Shown: positions 1 through 11,336, counted from the stretch's first letter. The stretch is DNA of 64,000 nt from Imbroritus primus (GCA_000272025.2 AKCV02000011.1:124001-188000), one strand, 5' to 3'. Notes: generated by a model from the sequence alone, not told the origin. Numbers and translations are program-made.

Positions 1-40
1 GACGATCTGCCGTACCGGACCGTCATGCAACCGCGCAGGT

Positions 41-1498
41 TTACTCCACTGCCTTGACCATGTCCTCGACCACCTTCTTGGCATCGCCGAAGACCATCAT
101 GGTCTTGTCCATGTAGAACAGCTCATTGTCCAGACCAGCGTAGCCAGCCGCCATCGAACGCTTGTTGACGATGATGGTCTTGGCCTTGTACGCCTCCAGG
201 ATCGGCATGCCGGCGATCGGCGACTGCGGATCGGTCTTGGCCGCCGGGTTCACCACGTCGTTGGCGCCCAGCACCAGCACCACGTCGCATTGGCCAAACT
301 CGCCGTTGATGTCCTCCATCTCGAAGACCTGGTCGTACGGTACCTCGGCTTCGGCCAGCAGCACGTTCATGTGGCCCGGCATGCGGCCCGCTACCGGATG
401 GATGGCGTACTTGACGGTCACGCCGTTGTGGGTGAGTTTCTCGGTCAGTTCCTTCAGTGCGTGCTGGGCGCGCGCCACGGCCAGACCGTAGCCGGGCACG
501 ATCAGCACGGTTTCGGCGTTGCCGAGCAGGAAGGCGGCGTCATCGGGCGAGCCTGACTTGACGCTGCGCTGCTCGCCGCCACCCGCATTGCTGCTGGCCG
601 CCTCGCCGCCAAAGCCGCCGAGGATCACGTTAAAGAACGAGCGGTTCATCGCCTTGCACATGATGTACGAGAGGATTGCGCCCGAGGAACCCACCAGCGA
701 CCCGGCGATGATCAGCATCGGGTTGTTGAGCGAGAAGCCGATGCCGGCAGCCGCCCAGCCAGAGTACGAGTTCAGCATCGACACCACCACCGGCATGTCG
801 GCGCCGCCGATGGGGATGATGATCAGCACGCCGAGCACAAAGGCGATGGCGGTCATGATGATGAACGGCGTCCAGCTCTGCGTCATGAAGTAGGCGATGC
901 CGAAGCCGATCATAGCGATGGCCAGCGCCAGGTTGAGCATGTGCTGGCCCTTGAACTGCACCGGCGCGCCCTGGAACAGGCGGAACTTGTACTTGCCCGA
1001 AAGCTTGCCGAAGGCGATGACAGAGCCGGAAAACGTGATGGCGCCGACGAAGGTGCCGATGAACAGTTCGATGCGGTTGCCCAGCGGAATGTCACGGCTG
1101 CCGGCGGCGGTAATGCCGAAGGCATCGGGTTCGGCCACGGCGGCAATAGCGATGAACACCGCGGCCAGGCCGATTAGCGAGTGCATGGCGGCGACCAGCT
1201 CGGGCATCTTGGTCATCTCGACCTTCTTGGCGACGAAGGCGCCGATGCCGCCGCCGACCACTACGCCGAGGGCAATCAGGGCGAGGCCCGGATTGAATCC
1301 ACTCGCGGAGTGACCTGCCTGCATGTCGCTGGCGAGGCGGATGATCAGCGCAATCGTAGTAACCACGGCGATGGCCATGCCGGCCATGCCAAAGGCATTG
1401 CCGGCGCGCGCGGTGCGCGGGTGCGACAGGCCCTTGAGCGCCTGGATGAAACACACCGAGGCAATGAGGTACAGCAGGGTGACGAGGTTCATGCTCAT
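41..1498 (-). CDS. pntB: NAD(P) transhydrogenase subunit beta
   Basis: This is the beta subunit of the proton-translocating transhydrogenase, an inner-membrane complex that uses the proton gradient to reduce NADP+ with NADH. The 485-residue protein has an N-terminal half of successive hydrophobic helices (about residues 1-285, domain II) and a C-terminal NADP(H)-binding domain III. Domain III hallmarks are visible: [40 protein letters not shown] and [16 protein letters not shown]. The start overlaps the stop of the upstream pntAb by 4 bases, so the two are translationally coupled. It is the last gene of a three-gene pnt operon. The length is normal for the family. The 40 bases beyond its stop hold nothing recognisable. 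Confidence 0.97.
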   Translation of the reverse strand: MSMNLVTLLYLIASVCFIQALKGLSHPRTARAGNAFGMAGMAIAVVTTIALIIRLASDMQAGHSASGFNPGLALIALGVVVGGGIGAFVAKKVEMTKMPELVAAMHSLIGLAAVFIAIAAVAEPDAFGITAAGSRDIPLGNRIELFIGTFVGAITFSGSVIAFGKLSGKYKFRLFQGAPVQFKGQHMLNLALAIAMIGFGIAYFMTQSWTPFIIMTAIAFVLGVLIIIPIGGADMPVVVSMLNSYSGWAAAGIGFSLNNPMLIIAGSLVGSSGAILSYIMCKAMNRSFFNVILGGFGGEAASSNAGGGEQRSVKSGSPDDAAFLLGNAETVLIVPGYGLAVARAQHALKELTEKLTHNGVTVKYAIHPVAGRMPGHMNVLLAEAEVPYDQVFEMEDINGEFGQCDVVLVLGANDVVNPAAKTDPQSPIAGMPILEAYKAKTIIVNKRSMAAGYAGLDNELFYMDKTMMVFGDAKKVVEDMVKAVE

Positions 1499-1803
1499 TT
1501 GGCGTCTCCCGCGCGGTCTTTCTTCTTGAACATCTCAAGCATGCGCTGGGTCACCAGAAAGCCGCCGAAGACGTTGACCGCGGCAAGTGCCACCGCGAGC
1601 GTCCCCATGACCTGGCCCAGGCCGGTCTGGGTGAGGCCGGCCGCCAGCATGGCGCCGACGATGATGATGGCGGAAATGGCGTTGGTCACGGCCATCAGCG
1701 GCGTATGCAATGCCGGCGTGACGGTCCACACTACGTGGTAGCCGACGTAGATCGCCAGCACGAAGATGATCAGGTTGATCACGGTTGGACTGATGAGTTC
1801 CAT
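1495..1803 (-). CDS. pntAb: NAD(P) transhydrogenase subunit alpha, membrane part
   Basis: This is the small membrane part of a split alpha subunit, 102 residues, with three or four hydrophobic helices that complete domain II. The split of PntA into a soluble NAD(H)-binding protein and a small membrane protein is common in alpha- and betaproteobacteria. It lies between pntAa (52 bases upstream) and pntB (4-base overlap). The C-terminus is short and basic. The identification rests on position and helix pattern, including the conserved [18 protein letters not shown] segment. Confidence 0.95.
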   Translation of the reverse strand: MELISPTVINLIIFVLAIYVGYHVVWTVTPALHTPLMAVTNAISAIIIVGAMLAAGLTQTGLGQVMGTLAVALAAVNVFGGFLVTQRMLEMFKKKDRAGDAK

Positions 1804-1855
1804 AGCTGTCTCTTGTCTCTCTTGATCTCGTAATGGGCGCGTGGCCGGGGCCCCG

Positions 1856-2974
1856 TTATTGCGCGCGCGTGACCTGCCCGTCCTTGCACATCATGCAGGC
1901 GGCGACGATGTCGTCCTCGAGGTTGATCACAAGCTTGCCTTCCTTGTCGAAGATCAGCTTCATGAAGTCCAGGATGTTGCGCGCATACAGGGCCGAGGCG
2001 TCCGCCGCCACCATGGCCGGCAGGTTGGTGTAGCCGACGAAGGTCACACCATGCTTGACCACGACCTGGTCGGCCTCGGTCAGCGGACAGTTGCCCCCCT
2101 GCGCGGCAGCGAGATCGACGACCACCGAGCCCGGCTTCATGGCCTGCACGGTTTCTTCCTTGAGCAGCACGGGTGCGGCGCGGCCGGGAATCAGCGCGGT
2201 GGTGATGATGATGTCGGCCTGTTTGGCACGCTCGTGCACCAGTTGCGCCTGGCGCTGCATCCAGCTGGCGGGCATCGGACGGGCATAGCCGCCGACACCC
2301 TGGGCGATCTCGCGTTCTTCATCGGTCTCGAACGGCACGTCGACGAACTTGGCACCGAGCGATTCGATCTGCTCCTTGACGGCAGGCCGCACGTCGGAAG
2401 CTTCAATGACGGCGCCGAGGCGCTTGGCAGTGGCAATCGCCTGCAGGCCCGCCACGCCGGCGCCGAGAATCAGGACGCGCGCGGCTTTCACAGTACCGGC
2501 AGCAGTCATGAGCATCGGCATGAAGCGCTGGTAGTAATGCGCGCCAACCATCACGGCCTTGTAGCCGGCGATATTGGCCTGCGAGGAAAGTACGTCCATG
2601 CTCTGCGCACGCGAAGTCCGCGGCGCCGCTTCCAGCGCAAACGCTGTGACCGACTGCGCCGCCATGGCACTGTTGTTGGCCGCATCGAACGGGTTGAGCA
2701 TGCCGATCAGGACAGCGCCGCGCTTCATCTGCGCCAGTTCGGCGGGCTCGGGGGCGCGCACCTTGAGGACGATGTCGGCGCCGAGGGCGTCAGCGGCGGA
2801 ACCAATGCGTGCGCCGGCGGCTTCATAGGCGGCGTCCGGCACGCTGGCAGATAGGCCGGCGCCCGATTGCACCACCACTTGGTGTCCCTGGCTCACGTAC
2901 TTTTTGACGGTTTCGGGCGTGGCGGAGACGCGTGTCTCTCCTGCCCGGGTTTCAGCGGGTATTCCGATCTGCAT
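1856..2974 (-). CDS. pntAa: NAD(P) transhydrogenase subunit alpha, NAD-binding part
   Basis: This soluble domain I binds NAD(H) and hands hydride to PntB. The 372-residue protein starts [20 protein letters not shown], typical of PntA and alanine dehydrogenase relatives. It carries the [18 protein letters not shown] loop that touches nicotinamide and a Rossmann motif [17 protein letters not shown] near residue 170. It is the first pnt gene. The gap to the upstream carboxylase gene is 98 bases and holds a perfect palindrome, so pnt may be transcribed separately or by read-through from the carboxylase operon. A role in supplying NADPH to the oxygenases and F420 reductase in this window is inference. 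Confidence 0.97.
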   Translation of the reverse strand: MQIGIPAETRAGETRVSATPETVKKYVSQGHQVVVQSGAGLSASVPDAAYEAAGARIGSAADALGADIVLKVRAPEPAELAQMKRGAVLIGMLNPFDAANNSAMAAQSVTAFALEAAPRTSRAQSMDVLSSQANIAGYKAVMVGAHYYQRFMPMLMTAAGTVKAARVLILGAGVAGLQAIATAKRLGAVIEASDVRPAVKEQIESLGAKFVDVPFETDEEREIAQGVGGYARPMPASWMQRQAQLVHERAKQADIIITTALIPGRAAPVLLKEETVQAMKPGSVVVDLAAAQGGNCPLTEADQVVVKHGVTFVGYTNLPAMVAADASALYARNILDFMKLIFDKEGKLVINLEDDIVAACMMCKDGQVTRAQ

Positions 2975-3016
2975 AGAAGCCTTCTTCGAGGTGAAATCTT
3001 CGAGATGAGGTTCAGG

Positions 3017-3040
3017 GCGTCCGGATGTACATCCGGACGC
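3017..3040 (-). repeat. 24-base perfect palindrome between carboxylase and pnt genes
   Basis: The palindrome has the half-arm GCGTCCGGATGT and no loop, and lies 33 bases after the stop of the biotin carboxylase gene and 42 bases before the pntAa start. No T-run follows on either strand, so it is not a classical intrinsic terminator. It could be an operator, an mRNA-stabilising cruciform or a weak terminator. Confidence 0.6.
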
Positions 3041-3072
3041 GGTCTCGCAAGGGTCCTGCCGCGCGGGTCAGG

Positions 3073-5058
3073 TCAGGAGAATTCCATGATGATGTCGTCC
3101 AGCGCGAGGGCGTCACCGCGTGTCACGAGGATCTTCGACACCATGCCGGCACGTTCGGCGCTGAGGGTGATTTCCATCTTCATGGCTTCGACGACGCACA
3201 GCGGGTCGCCGGCAGCCACGGTCTGGCCCACTTCGGCGCTCACCGACACCACCACTGCCGGCATGGGGCTGCGCAGCTGCGTGCCGCTGCCGCCCGACTG
3301 CTTCTCCGGCATGAGCGCCAACAGTTCAGCGGCGCGCACCGACAGCACGCGCATCACGGCGCGCGCACCGGCATGCGCGAGCTGCGTGCCCTCGCCTTCC
3401 GGACGCACCTGGGCGGCCACCGCTTCACCGTTAACCGTGCCGAACCACACTGGCTGGCCCGGATGCCAGTCGGAGGCGATATCGAGCGCGCCCGAGCCAT
3501 CGGCACGGCGCACCTGCCAACCCGATGCGTGCGTTTCCACCGTCACCAGATGCGGCTTCTTGCCAAGCAGCACCACGCGTTGCATGGTCGCCGGCTGACC
3601 CAGGGCGCCGCGGCTACGGGCCTCGACCAGCGCGTCCATCGTGGCAGCGATGCCGACCATGCGCCATGCGAGGTCGCCTTCCGGCTCTGGCCAGCTGAAG
3701 CCGCCTTTGAATTCCTCGGCAATGAATGCGGTCGAGAGCCGCCCTTCACGCCAGCGTGGATGGTGCATCAGCGCGGAGAGGAACGGCATGTTGTGGCGGA
3801 TGCCCTCGATGGCGAACGCGTCGAGCGCATAGGCTTGCGCGGCGATGGCCTGTTCACGCGTCGGCGCATGCGTGACCAGCTTGGCGATCATCGGATCGTA
3901 GTAGATGGAGATCTCGCCGCCTTCATACACGCCGGTGTCGTTGCGCACCGTCACGCCATCGGTCACGCCTTCTGCAGGCGGGCGGTACAGCGTGAGGCGG
4001 CCGGTGGCGGGCATGAAGTTGCGCGTCGGGTCTTCGGCATACACGCGGCTTTCCACGGACCAGCCATTGATGCCGATGTCTTCCTGACGCAGTTGCAGCT
4101 TTTCGCCGGCCGCGACGCGGATCATCTGTTCGACGAGGTCGATGCCGGTGATGAGTTCCGTGACCGGATGCTCCACCTGCAGGCGGGTATTCATTTCCAG
4201 GAAGTAGAACGACTTGTCTTGGCCGCACACGAACTCGACCGTACCGGCCGAGTCATAGCCGACGGCCCGGGCCAACGCCACGGCTTCCTCGCCCATGCGG
4301 CGGCGCGTGTCGGGGTCGAGCAGCGGCGATGGCGCTTCTTCCAGCACCTTCTGGTTACGCCGCTGGATCGAGCATTCGCGCTCGTTCAGGTAGACGATAT
4401 TGCCGTGCTTGTCGCCCAGCACCTGGATTTCAATATGGCGCGGATCGACGATGAATTTCTCGACGAACACACGGTCATCGCCGAACGACGAAGCCGCTTC
4501 CGACTTGGCGCGCGCGAAACCATCGGCCACCTCGGCGGCGGAATGGGCGATGCGCATGCCCTTGCCGCCGCCGCCTGCCGACGCCTTGATCATCACCGGA
4601 TAGCCGATCTCGTCGGCAATCTCGACGGCATGATCGGCGTCACGAATCACGCCGAGGTAACCCGGCACCGTCGAGACCTTGGCTTCGGCCGCGCATTTCT
4701 TCGACTCGATCTTGTCGCCCATGGATTCCATGGCGCGCGGGTTCGGCCCGATAAAGGCAATCCCGGCTGCCGCCAGCGCTTCCGCGAATGCCGCGCGCTC
4801 CGACAGGAAGCCATAACCCGGATGCACCGCTTGCGCACCCGTACGCTTGCAGGCGTCGACGATCTTGTCGATCACCAGATACGACTCGGCCGCCGGCGCG
4901 GGGCCGATGTGCACCGCCTCGTCGGCCATCTGCACATGCATGGCGCGGCGGTCGGCGTCGGAATACACGGCCACCGTCTTGATGCCCATGCGGCGCGCCG
5001 TCTTGATGATCCGGCACGCGATTTCGCCACGGTTCGCGATCAGAATTTTTGAGAACAT
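3073..5058 (-). CDS. Acyl-CoA carboxylase alpha subunit (biotin carboxylase + biotin carrier)
   Basis: This 661-residue protein joins the biotin carboxylase and biotin carrier parts of an acyl-CoA carboxylase of the methylcrotonyl/propionyl/geranyl-CoA type. Visible are the N-terminal MFSKILIANRGEIACRIIKT, the ATP-grasp glycine loop KASAGGGGKGMR, the active-site segment EMNTRLQVEHPVTE, and a C-terminal biotinyl domain with EAMKMEI, where K627 is the biotin acceptor. The ATG at 5058 was chosen because the family starts at MFSK; the open frame extends 43 codons further without support. The partner carboxyltransferase gene ends 25 bases upstream. The exact acyl-CoA substrate cannot be read from sequence. 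The neighbouring CoA-transferase and LLM oxidoreductase argue for a dedicated catabolic route rather than fatty-acid synthesis. Confidence 0.93.
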   Translation of the reverse strand: MFSKILIANRGEIACRIIKTARRMGIKTVAVYSDADRRAMHVQMADEAVHIGPAPAAESYLVIDKIVDACKRTGAQAVHPGYGFLSERAAFAEALAAAGIAFIGPNPRAMESMGDKIESKKCAAEAKVSTVPGYLGVIRDADHAVEIADEIGYPVMIKASAGGGGKGMRIAHSAAEVADGFARAKSEAASSFGDDRVFVEKFIVDPRHIEIQVLGDKHGNIVYLNERECSIQRRNQKVLEEAPSPLLDPDTRRRMGEEAVALARAVGYDSAGTVEFVCGQDKSFYFLEMNTRLQVEHPVTELITGIDLVEQMIRVAAGEKLQLRQEDIGINGWSVESRVYAEDPTRNFMPATGRLTLYRPPAEGVTDGVTVRNDTGVYEGGEISIYYDPMIAKLVTHAPTREQAIAAQAYALDAFAIEGIRHNMPFLSALMHHPRWREGRLSTAFIAEEFKGGFSWPEPEGDLAWRMVGIAATMDALVEARSRGALGQPATMQRVVLLGKKPHLVTVETHASGWQVRRADGSGALDIASDWHPGQPVWFGTVNGEAVAAQVRPEGEGTQLAHAGARAVMRVLSVRAAELLALMPEKQSGGSGTQLRSPMPAVVVSVSAEVGQTVAAGDPLCVVEAMKMEITLSAERAGMVSKILVTRGDALALDDIIMEFS

Positions 5059-5083
5059 CGTCGCCTTCGTTACCGGTAACCAG

Positions 5084-6592
5084 TTAAAGGGGAATATTGC
5101 CGTGGCTGCGCAAGGCACGCTTGTGCGGCTTGCCGGCCAGCCGGTCGAGTGCGGCCAGCACATGCTGGCGCGTTTCGCGCGGGGCAATCACGGCGTGCAC
5201 ATCGCCGCCAGCCTGCACGGCTTCCGGCGAAAGGACGCGCTGCGCGTAGGCCTGCTCCGCAGCGGCATCGCCGCGCTGCCCCTCAAGGGCCAGCGCGGCG
5301 CGGGCATCCATCAGGCCGATGCGCGCCTGCGGCCAGGCCAGCACCACGTCCGCGCCCAGCGCGCGCGAGCCCATGGCAATGCCAGCCGCGCCGAGCGCGC
5401 GGCGGACGATGACGGTGACCATCGGCACCGTGGCCTGGGCGTAGGCGAACACCAGCTTGGCGGCATGGCGCGCCAGTCCGGCCTGCTCCTGCGCGACGCC
5501 CGGCAGGTAACCCGGGGTGTCGACGAAGGTCACCACCGCGATGCCGAAGGCATCGCAGAACTGCACGAAACGCGCCGCCTTGCGCGCGGCATCGCTGTCG
5601 ATCACGCCAGCCAGCGTGGCGGCCTGGTTGGCCACCACACCGACCACGCGGCCGTGCATGCGTGCGAAACCGGTGACGATGTTGGCGGCGTAGGCGGCCT
5701 GCAGTTCGAAGAAGTCGCCCTCATCAGCAACCTGCGTGATCAGTTCGCGGACATCGTAGCTGCCTTCCGCGGCATCCGGCAGGAGCGTGTCGAGCACCGG
5801 CGCAAGGCGCGCGGCGTCGTCGAGACACGGCCAGGTCGGCGCACCGGCACGGTTGCCGGAGGGCAAGAAGGCGAGGAAACGGCGCAGCTGAAGAATGGCT
5901 GCGACATCATGGTCGGTACGCCCATCGGCGATGCCCGAGCGTGACGCGTGGATCTCGGCGCCGCCAAGCTGGACCGCATCGACGGTCTGGTGCGTGATGG
6001 CCTGCACCACATCGGGGCCACTGACGAACAGACTGCTGTCGTCATTGGCCATGAAAACGAAATCGAACAGTGCCGGAAGCAGGGCTTCGGCACCGGGGCA
6101 ACCACCGAGTACCAGACCGACCTGCGGAATCACGCCGGAGGCGGCGGCGCTGTTGCGATACATAGCGCCATAGCCGGCCACGGCACCCATGCCGGCTTCC
6201 AGACTGGCGCCGGCAGAGTCGAACAGGCCGATGAGCGGCATGCGGCTTTCCAGGGCAAACTCCTGGAGTCGGCAAATCTTGCGTGCGTGCGCCTCATTGA
6301 CCGCGGCATCGCGTACCGCCATGTCCTTCACGAACACACAGACGGGGCGGCCGTTGATCTCGCCCTGGGCGGTCAGCACGCCTTCGCTGTTGTGCGCACC
6401 CTCACGCGTCTCCTGCCGAGTTTCCTGTGTCACGCCCATGCCAAGCGGCGTGCACGTGCCCGCATCGAGCAGCAGTTCCAGGCGCTCATGCGCCGTCAGG
6501 CGGCCCTTTGCATGCTGCTGTTCGGCCCACGCGGGATCGCCGGCGGCGTGCGGCGTGCGCTGGATACCGGACGGATTCTGATTCGCTGCCAT
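5084..6592 (-). CDS. Acyl-CoA carboxylase beta subunit (carboxyltransferase)
   Basis: This 502-residue carboxyltransferase moves CO2 from carboxybiotin to an acyl-CoA. It has the two crotonase-like halves typical of PccB/MccB/AccD5: a first half with AEQQHAKGRLTAHERLELLLDAG and GAVAGYGAMYRNSAAASG, and a second half with VTFVDTPGYLPGVAQE, followed by the glycine-rich GAAGIAMGSRALGAD. The ATG at 6592 is preceded by AGGAAGAG at good spacing, while the frame continues 41 codons upstream with no family similarity. It pairs with the biotin carboxylase gene just downstream. Methylcrotonyl-, geranyl- or propionyl-CoA carboxylase cannot be separated here. It is somewhat shorter than most MccB proteins. 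Confidence 0.93.
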   Translation of the reverse strand: MAANQNPSGIQRTPHAAGDPAWAEQQHAKGRLTAHERLELLLDAGTCTPLGMGVTQETRQETREGAHNSEGVLTAQGEINGRPVCVFVKDMAVRDAAVNEAHARKICRLQEFALESRMPLIGLFDSAGASLEAGMGAVAGYGAMYRNSAAASGVIPQVGLVLGGCPGAEALLPALFDFVFMANDDSSLFVSGPDVVQAITHQTVDAVQLGGAEIHASRSGIADGRTDHDVAAILQLRRFLAFLPSGNRAGAPTWPCLDDAARLAPVLDTLLPDAAEGSYDVRELITQVADEGDFFELQAAYAANIVTGFARMHGRVVGVVANQAATLAGVIDSDAARKAARFVQFCDAFGIAVVTFVDTPGYLPGVAQEQAGLARHAAKLVFAYAQATVPMVTVIVRRALGAAGIAMGSRALGADVVLAWPQARIGLMDARAALALEGQRGDAAAEQAYAQRVLSPEAVQAGGDVHAVIAPRETRQHVLAALDRLAGKPHKRALRSHGNIPL

Positions 6593-6627
6593 CAATCTCT
6601 TCCTGGAAAATGAGCGCATGCTGCCAT

Positions 6628-6648
6628 CCGGATGCACGAGGCATCCGG
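6628..6648 (-). repeat. Stem-loop between LLM oxidoreductase and carboxylase genes
   Basis: Arms CCGGATGC and GCATCCGG are separated by ACGAG in the 94-base gap between two minus-strand genes. There is no T-run. It resembles the palindrome near 3017 in its CATCCGG core, so both may be the same type of intercistronic element. Confidence 0.45.
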
Positions 6649-6686
6649 GTTGGCAACACGTCGCTACGGCTGGATCAGCTTTCGGA

Positions 6687-7658
6687 TCAGCGCTTCTTGC
6701 TGGCTGCGTAGGCACGCAGCTGCGGCACGATTTCCTTGGCGATGATCTCGATCTGGTCCATTTCGTACTTGTACGGCACGAAGATCAGCTTCTGCACGCC
6801 GGCGTCGATATGTTCCTTGAGCTGTGCCACGCACTCGTCGACGTTACCCATGATGGCGCTGTCCATGGTGGACTGGCTGCCCTGGGCGATGTCGAAGTCG
6901 ACGTTCAGCCACTTCATCATGGTCTCTTCAACTGCGGCGCGCGACTTGCCCACCATGATCGGCAGCTGGTTGCCGTTCATCAGCGTGGCCGGATCCTTGC
7001 CGCCTTCCTTGGCGAAGTTGACGACCTTGGCCCACGATTCGACGAAGGCTTCCGGCTTGTAGAAGTAGGTCAGCCAGCCGTCGCCTTCCAGGGCGGCGCG
7101 CTTGAGCACGCGGTCGGCATAGCCGCCGATCAGGATCGGACACGGCTTCTGGACAGGCTTCGGGAACATCACGCCGGCCGGGATCTTGTGGTTGGTCCAC
7201 TCACCCTGCACCATGTCTTCGGTCCACAGGCGCTTGAGGATGTCGAGGTTTTCGCCCATCAGCTTGCCGCGCTGTTCGAACGGCACGCCCACGGCGTCGA
7301 ATTCGCGCTTGTACCAGCCGGCAGCCATGGCCATCAGCAGACGGCCGTTGGAGATGTTGTCGAGCGTCGACAGTTCCTTGGCCAGCACCACCGGGTTGCG
7401 CAGCGGCAGCACCAGGATACCGGTCGACAGCTTGATCTTCTTGGTGCGGGCCGCGATGGCGGTCAGCAGCGTGAGCGAATCGAGAATCGGGAAGTGCGGA
7501 TCCACGCCGAGGAAGATATGGTCCCAGACCCACAGGGAGTCGAAACCGAGTTCTTCCATGCGCACGCCGTACTCGATCAGCTTTTGCGCATCCGGCATTT
7601 CCGGATAGGGGGTGAAGTTGCGTGCGGCAATGCCGAACTGTCCGTGCAAACCAGCCAT
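6687..7658 (-). CDS. LLM class (luciferase-like) oxidoreductase, probably F420- or flavin-dependent
   Basis: This 323-residue protein belongs to the bacterial luciferase-like monooxygenase superfamily (a TIM barrel that binds F420 or FMN). Visible features are LIEYGVRMEELGFDSLWVWDH near the N-terminus, LLTAIAARTKKIKLSTGILVLPLRNPVVLAKELSTLDNIS in the middle (quoted in two parts: strand beta-3 region and the PVVLAKELSTLD segment), and GRLLMAMAAGWYKREFDAVG, the usual product-site loop. The ATG at 7658 has GGAGAATAG before it. The sequence pattern is like actinobacterial F420-dependent members, and the same window encodes an F420 pathway, so F420 dependence is a reasonable inference, not shown. 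It lies between CoA-transferase and carboxylase genes, 94 bases before the latter. Confidence 0.85.
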   Translation of the reverse strand: MAGLHGQFGIAARNFTPYPEMPDAQKLIEYGVRMEELGFDSLWVWDHIFLGVDPHFPILDSLTLLTAIAARTKKIKLSTGILVLPLRNPVVLAKELSTLDNISNGRLLMAMAAGWYKREFDAVGVPFEQRGKLMGENLDILKRLWTEDMVQGEWTNHKIPAGVMFPKPVQKPCPILIGGYADRVLKRAALEGDGWLTYFYKPEAFVESWAKVVNFAKEGGKDPATLMNGNQLPIMVGKSRAAVEETMMKWLNVDFDIAQGSQSTMDSAIMGNVDECVAQLKEHIDAGVQKLIFVPYKYEMDQIEIIAKEIVPQLRAYAASKKR

Positions 7659-7771
7659 ATCTATTCTCCAGTCAATTCGTGTCGTTCAAGTCGGTGCATC
7701 AAGTCTTGGGGACCGCTGGCGCGGGCAGCCTGTGCTGCCAGCGGTCTCCGCAATCTCCATTTACGCCGCCA

Positions 7772-8542
7772 TCAGGCGATGTAGAGGCGATCCGGGTCGA
7801 TGGCGCGCAGTTCCGCGAGCTCGCGCTCGGTCGGTGCGCCGGTCACGGCGATTTCCTTGTCGTGCAGCATCTTGAAGCCGGTGTTGTCCTGCACCTGCTC
7901 CACGGTGACGCCCGGATGCAGCGCCACGATCTTCATGGCCCTGGTTTCCTCATCGAAACCGAAGATGCCAAGATCGGTCACCACGCGGAACATGCCGCCA
8001 GCCGGCAGGCCGCGGTCGGCACGCGAGGTGCCGCCCTCGATCCAGCCGGGGCTGGTGATGAAGTCGACCTTCTCGACGAACCGGCGACGCTCGTGCTTCA
8101 TCGCCACGATCATGTTCGTCAGGCTGGCAATATCATTGCCGCCGCCGGTACCCGGCAGGCGTGTCTTGGGGTTGGCCGGGTCGCCGATGTACGACGAGTT
8201 CAGGTTGCCGAACTTGTCGATCTGCGCTCCGCCCATGAAGCCCACGTCCACATGGCCGCGCTGCAGCAGCAGCAACACTTCGGTACTGCTCATCACCATG
8301 TTGGCGCGCTTGGTGCAGCGCTGTTCGTTGGTCGAGGGCGGCAGCTTGCCGGCTTCGATCATCGGTCCGAGCACGCCACCCTCGAACAGGATGGTCAGGC
8401 CCGGGCAGCGCAGGCGCTGCGCGAGGGTGGCAGCCAGCAGCGGCACGCCGACGCCGGCGAACACCACCTGCCCTTCCTTCAGCAGGCGCGAGCTCATGAC
8501 CGCGAGGATTTCGGCGGCGGTGAAGTTGGCGGTATTAGTCAT
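7772..8542 (-). CDS. CoA-transferase subunit beta (GctB/IpdB-like)
   Basis: This 256-residue protein is the small subunit of a family I CoA-transferase, similar in pattern to glutaconate CoA-transferase B and the IpdB ring-opening hydrolase subunit. Visible segments are EILAVMSSRLLKEGQVVFAG at the N-terminus, GFMGGAQIDKFGNLNSSYIG, and the glycine-rich GTGGGNDIASL. Its start overlaps the end of the alpha subunit gene by 8 bases, consistent with a heteromeric enzyme. The substrate is unknown. With the carboxylase downstream, it may activate a carboxylic acid that is later carboxylated, or hydrolyse a cyclic CoA ester as IpdAB does. Confidence 0.88.
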   Translation of the reverse strand: MTNTANFTAAEILAVMSSRLLKEGQVVFAGVGVPLLAATLAQRLRCPGLTILFEGGVLGPMIEAGKLPPSTNEQRCTKRANMVMSSTEVLLLLQRGHVDVGFMGGAQIDKFGNLNSSYIGDPANPKTRLPGTGGGNDIASLTNMIVAMKHERRRFVEKVDFITSPGWIEGGTSRADRGLPAGGMFRVVTDLGIFGFDEETRAMKIVALHPGVTVEQVQDNTGFKMLHDKEIAVTGAPTERELAELRAIDPDRLYIA

Positions 8543-9491
8543 TCAGAATGCTCCTTCCACGACGTGCGGCATCCAGCAGTTCGCCCAGGCCAATCAGGCC
8601 CAGGTAGTCGTTCCACGACTTGGGCTGGCGGATGTACTTCTCGATGTATTCCTGCGTACCCTTGACCGGATCGCCGTTGGCCACCGAGGTGTAGTAGTCC
8701 ATGTGGCTGAACAGCGGCTCATAGACATTGGTGCACTCATGCGGCGCGGAGCCGAACGGCACTTCGACCACAGCGTCGACCGTGATGAACGGGATCTTGG
8801 TCTGGTCGGGCGAGCGGCGGATCTGGTCGTTGGAAATAATGCGTTCGGTGGTCAGGATCACGCGGTTGGCGGCCAAGGCCAGATCGATGTCCATGAACGA
8901 CAGGCCGTCGATCTGCGCATTGCCGTAGGCATCGCAGCGCTGCACGTGGATGATGGCGACATCCGGGTTCAGGGCCGGCACGGCCAGCAGCTTTTCGCCG
9001 GTGAACGGGCAGTCGATGGTCTTGGCTTCCGGGCGCAGGCGCAGCACGTCGGAGCCCAGCATGGCGCGCATCGGCAGGAACGGCACACCCATGGCGCCGG
9101 CGCGGAAACGCATGCCCATGGCGAGGTGGCTCCATTCCTCGAACTGGGCCTTGCCGGTTTCCACGTAGTGGCGCATCACGCGCGAGATGCCCCACACGAT
9201 GCCCTGGCTGAACCAGCTGGTGATGATCTTGTCGGCCACACCCGAGGCAAACAGCAGGTCGCCGTCGCTCGAGGTGATGCAGCGCGAGACTTCGAGATGC
9301 TTTTTGTTGTCGCGGATCATCTGCCAGATCATGGCCATCGGTGTGCGCGACAGCGTGCTGCCGCCAATGCCGACCTTGTCGCCGTCCTTGACGAGCTTCG
9401 ATGCCTCTTCCAGAGACATGACCTTTTCACGCAGACTCCGGTCGCGCTCCGCAAGCTTGGACCGCAGTTCCAGATACGGTGTGCCTTCCAT
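8535..9491 (-). CDS. CoA-transferase subunit alpha (GctA/IpdA-like)
   Basis: This 318-residue protein is the large subunit of the same CoA-transferase. It has the family opening SLEEASKLVKDGDKVGIGGSTLSRTPMAM (quoted as SLEEASKLVKDGDKVGIGG and neighbours), and central segments ALNPDVAIIHVQRCDAYGNAQI and PHECTNVYEPLFSHMDYY. The ATG at 9491 follows AGGAGAAGG. The downstream beta subunit overlaps by 8 bases. The upstream PLP enzyme gene ends 41 bases away, so the block from 11029 to 3073 is probably one transcript. Similarity to GctA or IpdA is from memory of these families; the real substrate is open. Confidence 0.88.
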   Translation of the reverse strand: MEGTPYLELRSKLAERDRSLREKVMSLEEASKLVKDGDKVGIGGSTLSRTPMAMIWQMIRDNKKHLEVSRCITSSDGDLLFASGVADKIITSWFSQGIVWGISRVMRHYVETGKAQFEEWSHLAMGMRFRAGAMGVPFLPMRAMLGSDVLRLRPEAKTIDCPFTGEKLLAVPALNPDVAIIHVQRCDAYGNAQIDGLSFMDIDLALAANRVILTTERIISNDQIRRSPDQTKIPFITVDAVVEVPFGSAPHECTNVYEPLFSHMDYYTSVANGDPVKGTQEYIEKYIRQPKSWNDYLGLIGLGELLDAARRGRSILND

Positions 9492-9532
9492 GTTGCCTTC
9501 TCCTGATGTTCCTGTGCTGGCCGCCGCGCCGC

Positions 9533-11029
<1,497 letters not shown>

Positions 11030-11336
11030 TTCGCCTCTCAGTTACGGGTAAATGAGCCGGCACGGTTCGTGCGTAAGCTCTGACGGGACATGTATCTGCC
11101 CAATTCGATACACAGTCTGTTGCACAGCATGCTCCAGAATGTATCGTTTTATCGTCGTACTATTGTTGGTACCTTAACACCTTCAATAGGCAAAAGCAAT
11201 AGTCCTACACAGAGGGAGGTCTTGGTAGAAACCACTACAGTTGCTCGTCGACATTGCATATTAGTCATTCTATTTATAGTTTGATAGTATTGCCACGGAG
11301 GGTGGCACGACTATCTCCAGAGCAGGAGAGCAGGAC
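11030..11336. other. Divergent intergenic region (307 bases)
   Basis: No gene is seen between the PLP enzyme and the binding-protein gene. The region is AT-richer than its flanks and contains ACTATTGTTGGTACC near 11160 and, at 11262-11288, an element shared with the second binding-protein promoter. It probably carries both divergent promoters. Confidence 0.6.
11262..11288 (+). promoter_or_regulatory. AT-rich promoter element shared by two binding-protein genes
   Basis: The element begins TAGTCATTCTATT, continues TATAG and ends TTGATAGT. It matches 24 of 27 positions of the element at 17823-17849, which lies at a similar distance upstream of the paralogous gene. It also shares the decamer CTATTTATAG with the palindrome at 38766. 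The start codon is 49 bases downstream. Whether it is the core promoter or an operator cannot be decided by reading. Confidence 0.55.

Noticed and set aside
3025..5052. 675-codon open frame antisense to the biotin carboxylase gene
   Set aside because: Shadow frame; the minus strand has a complete biotin carboxylase with biotin motif.
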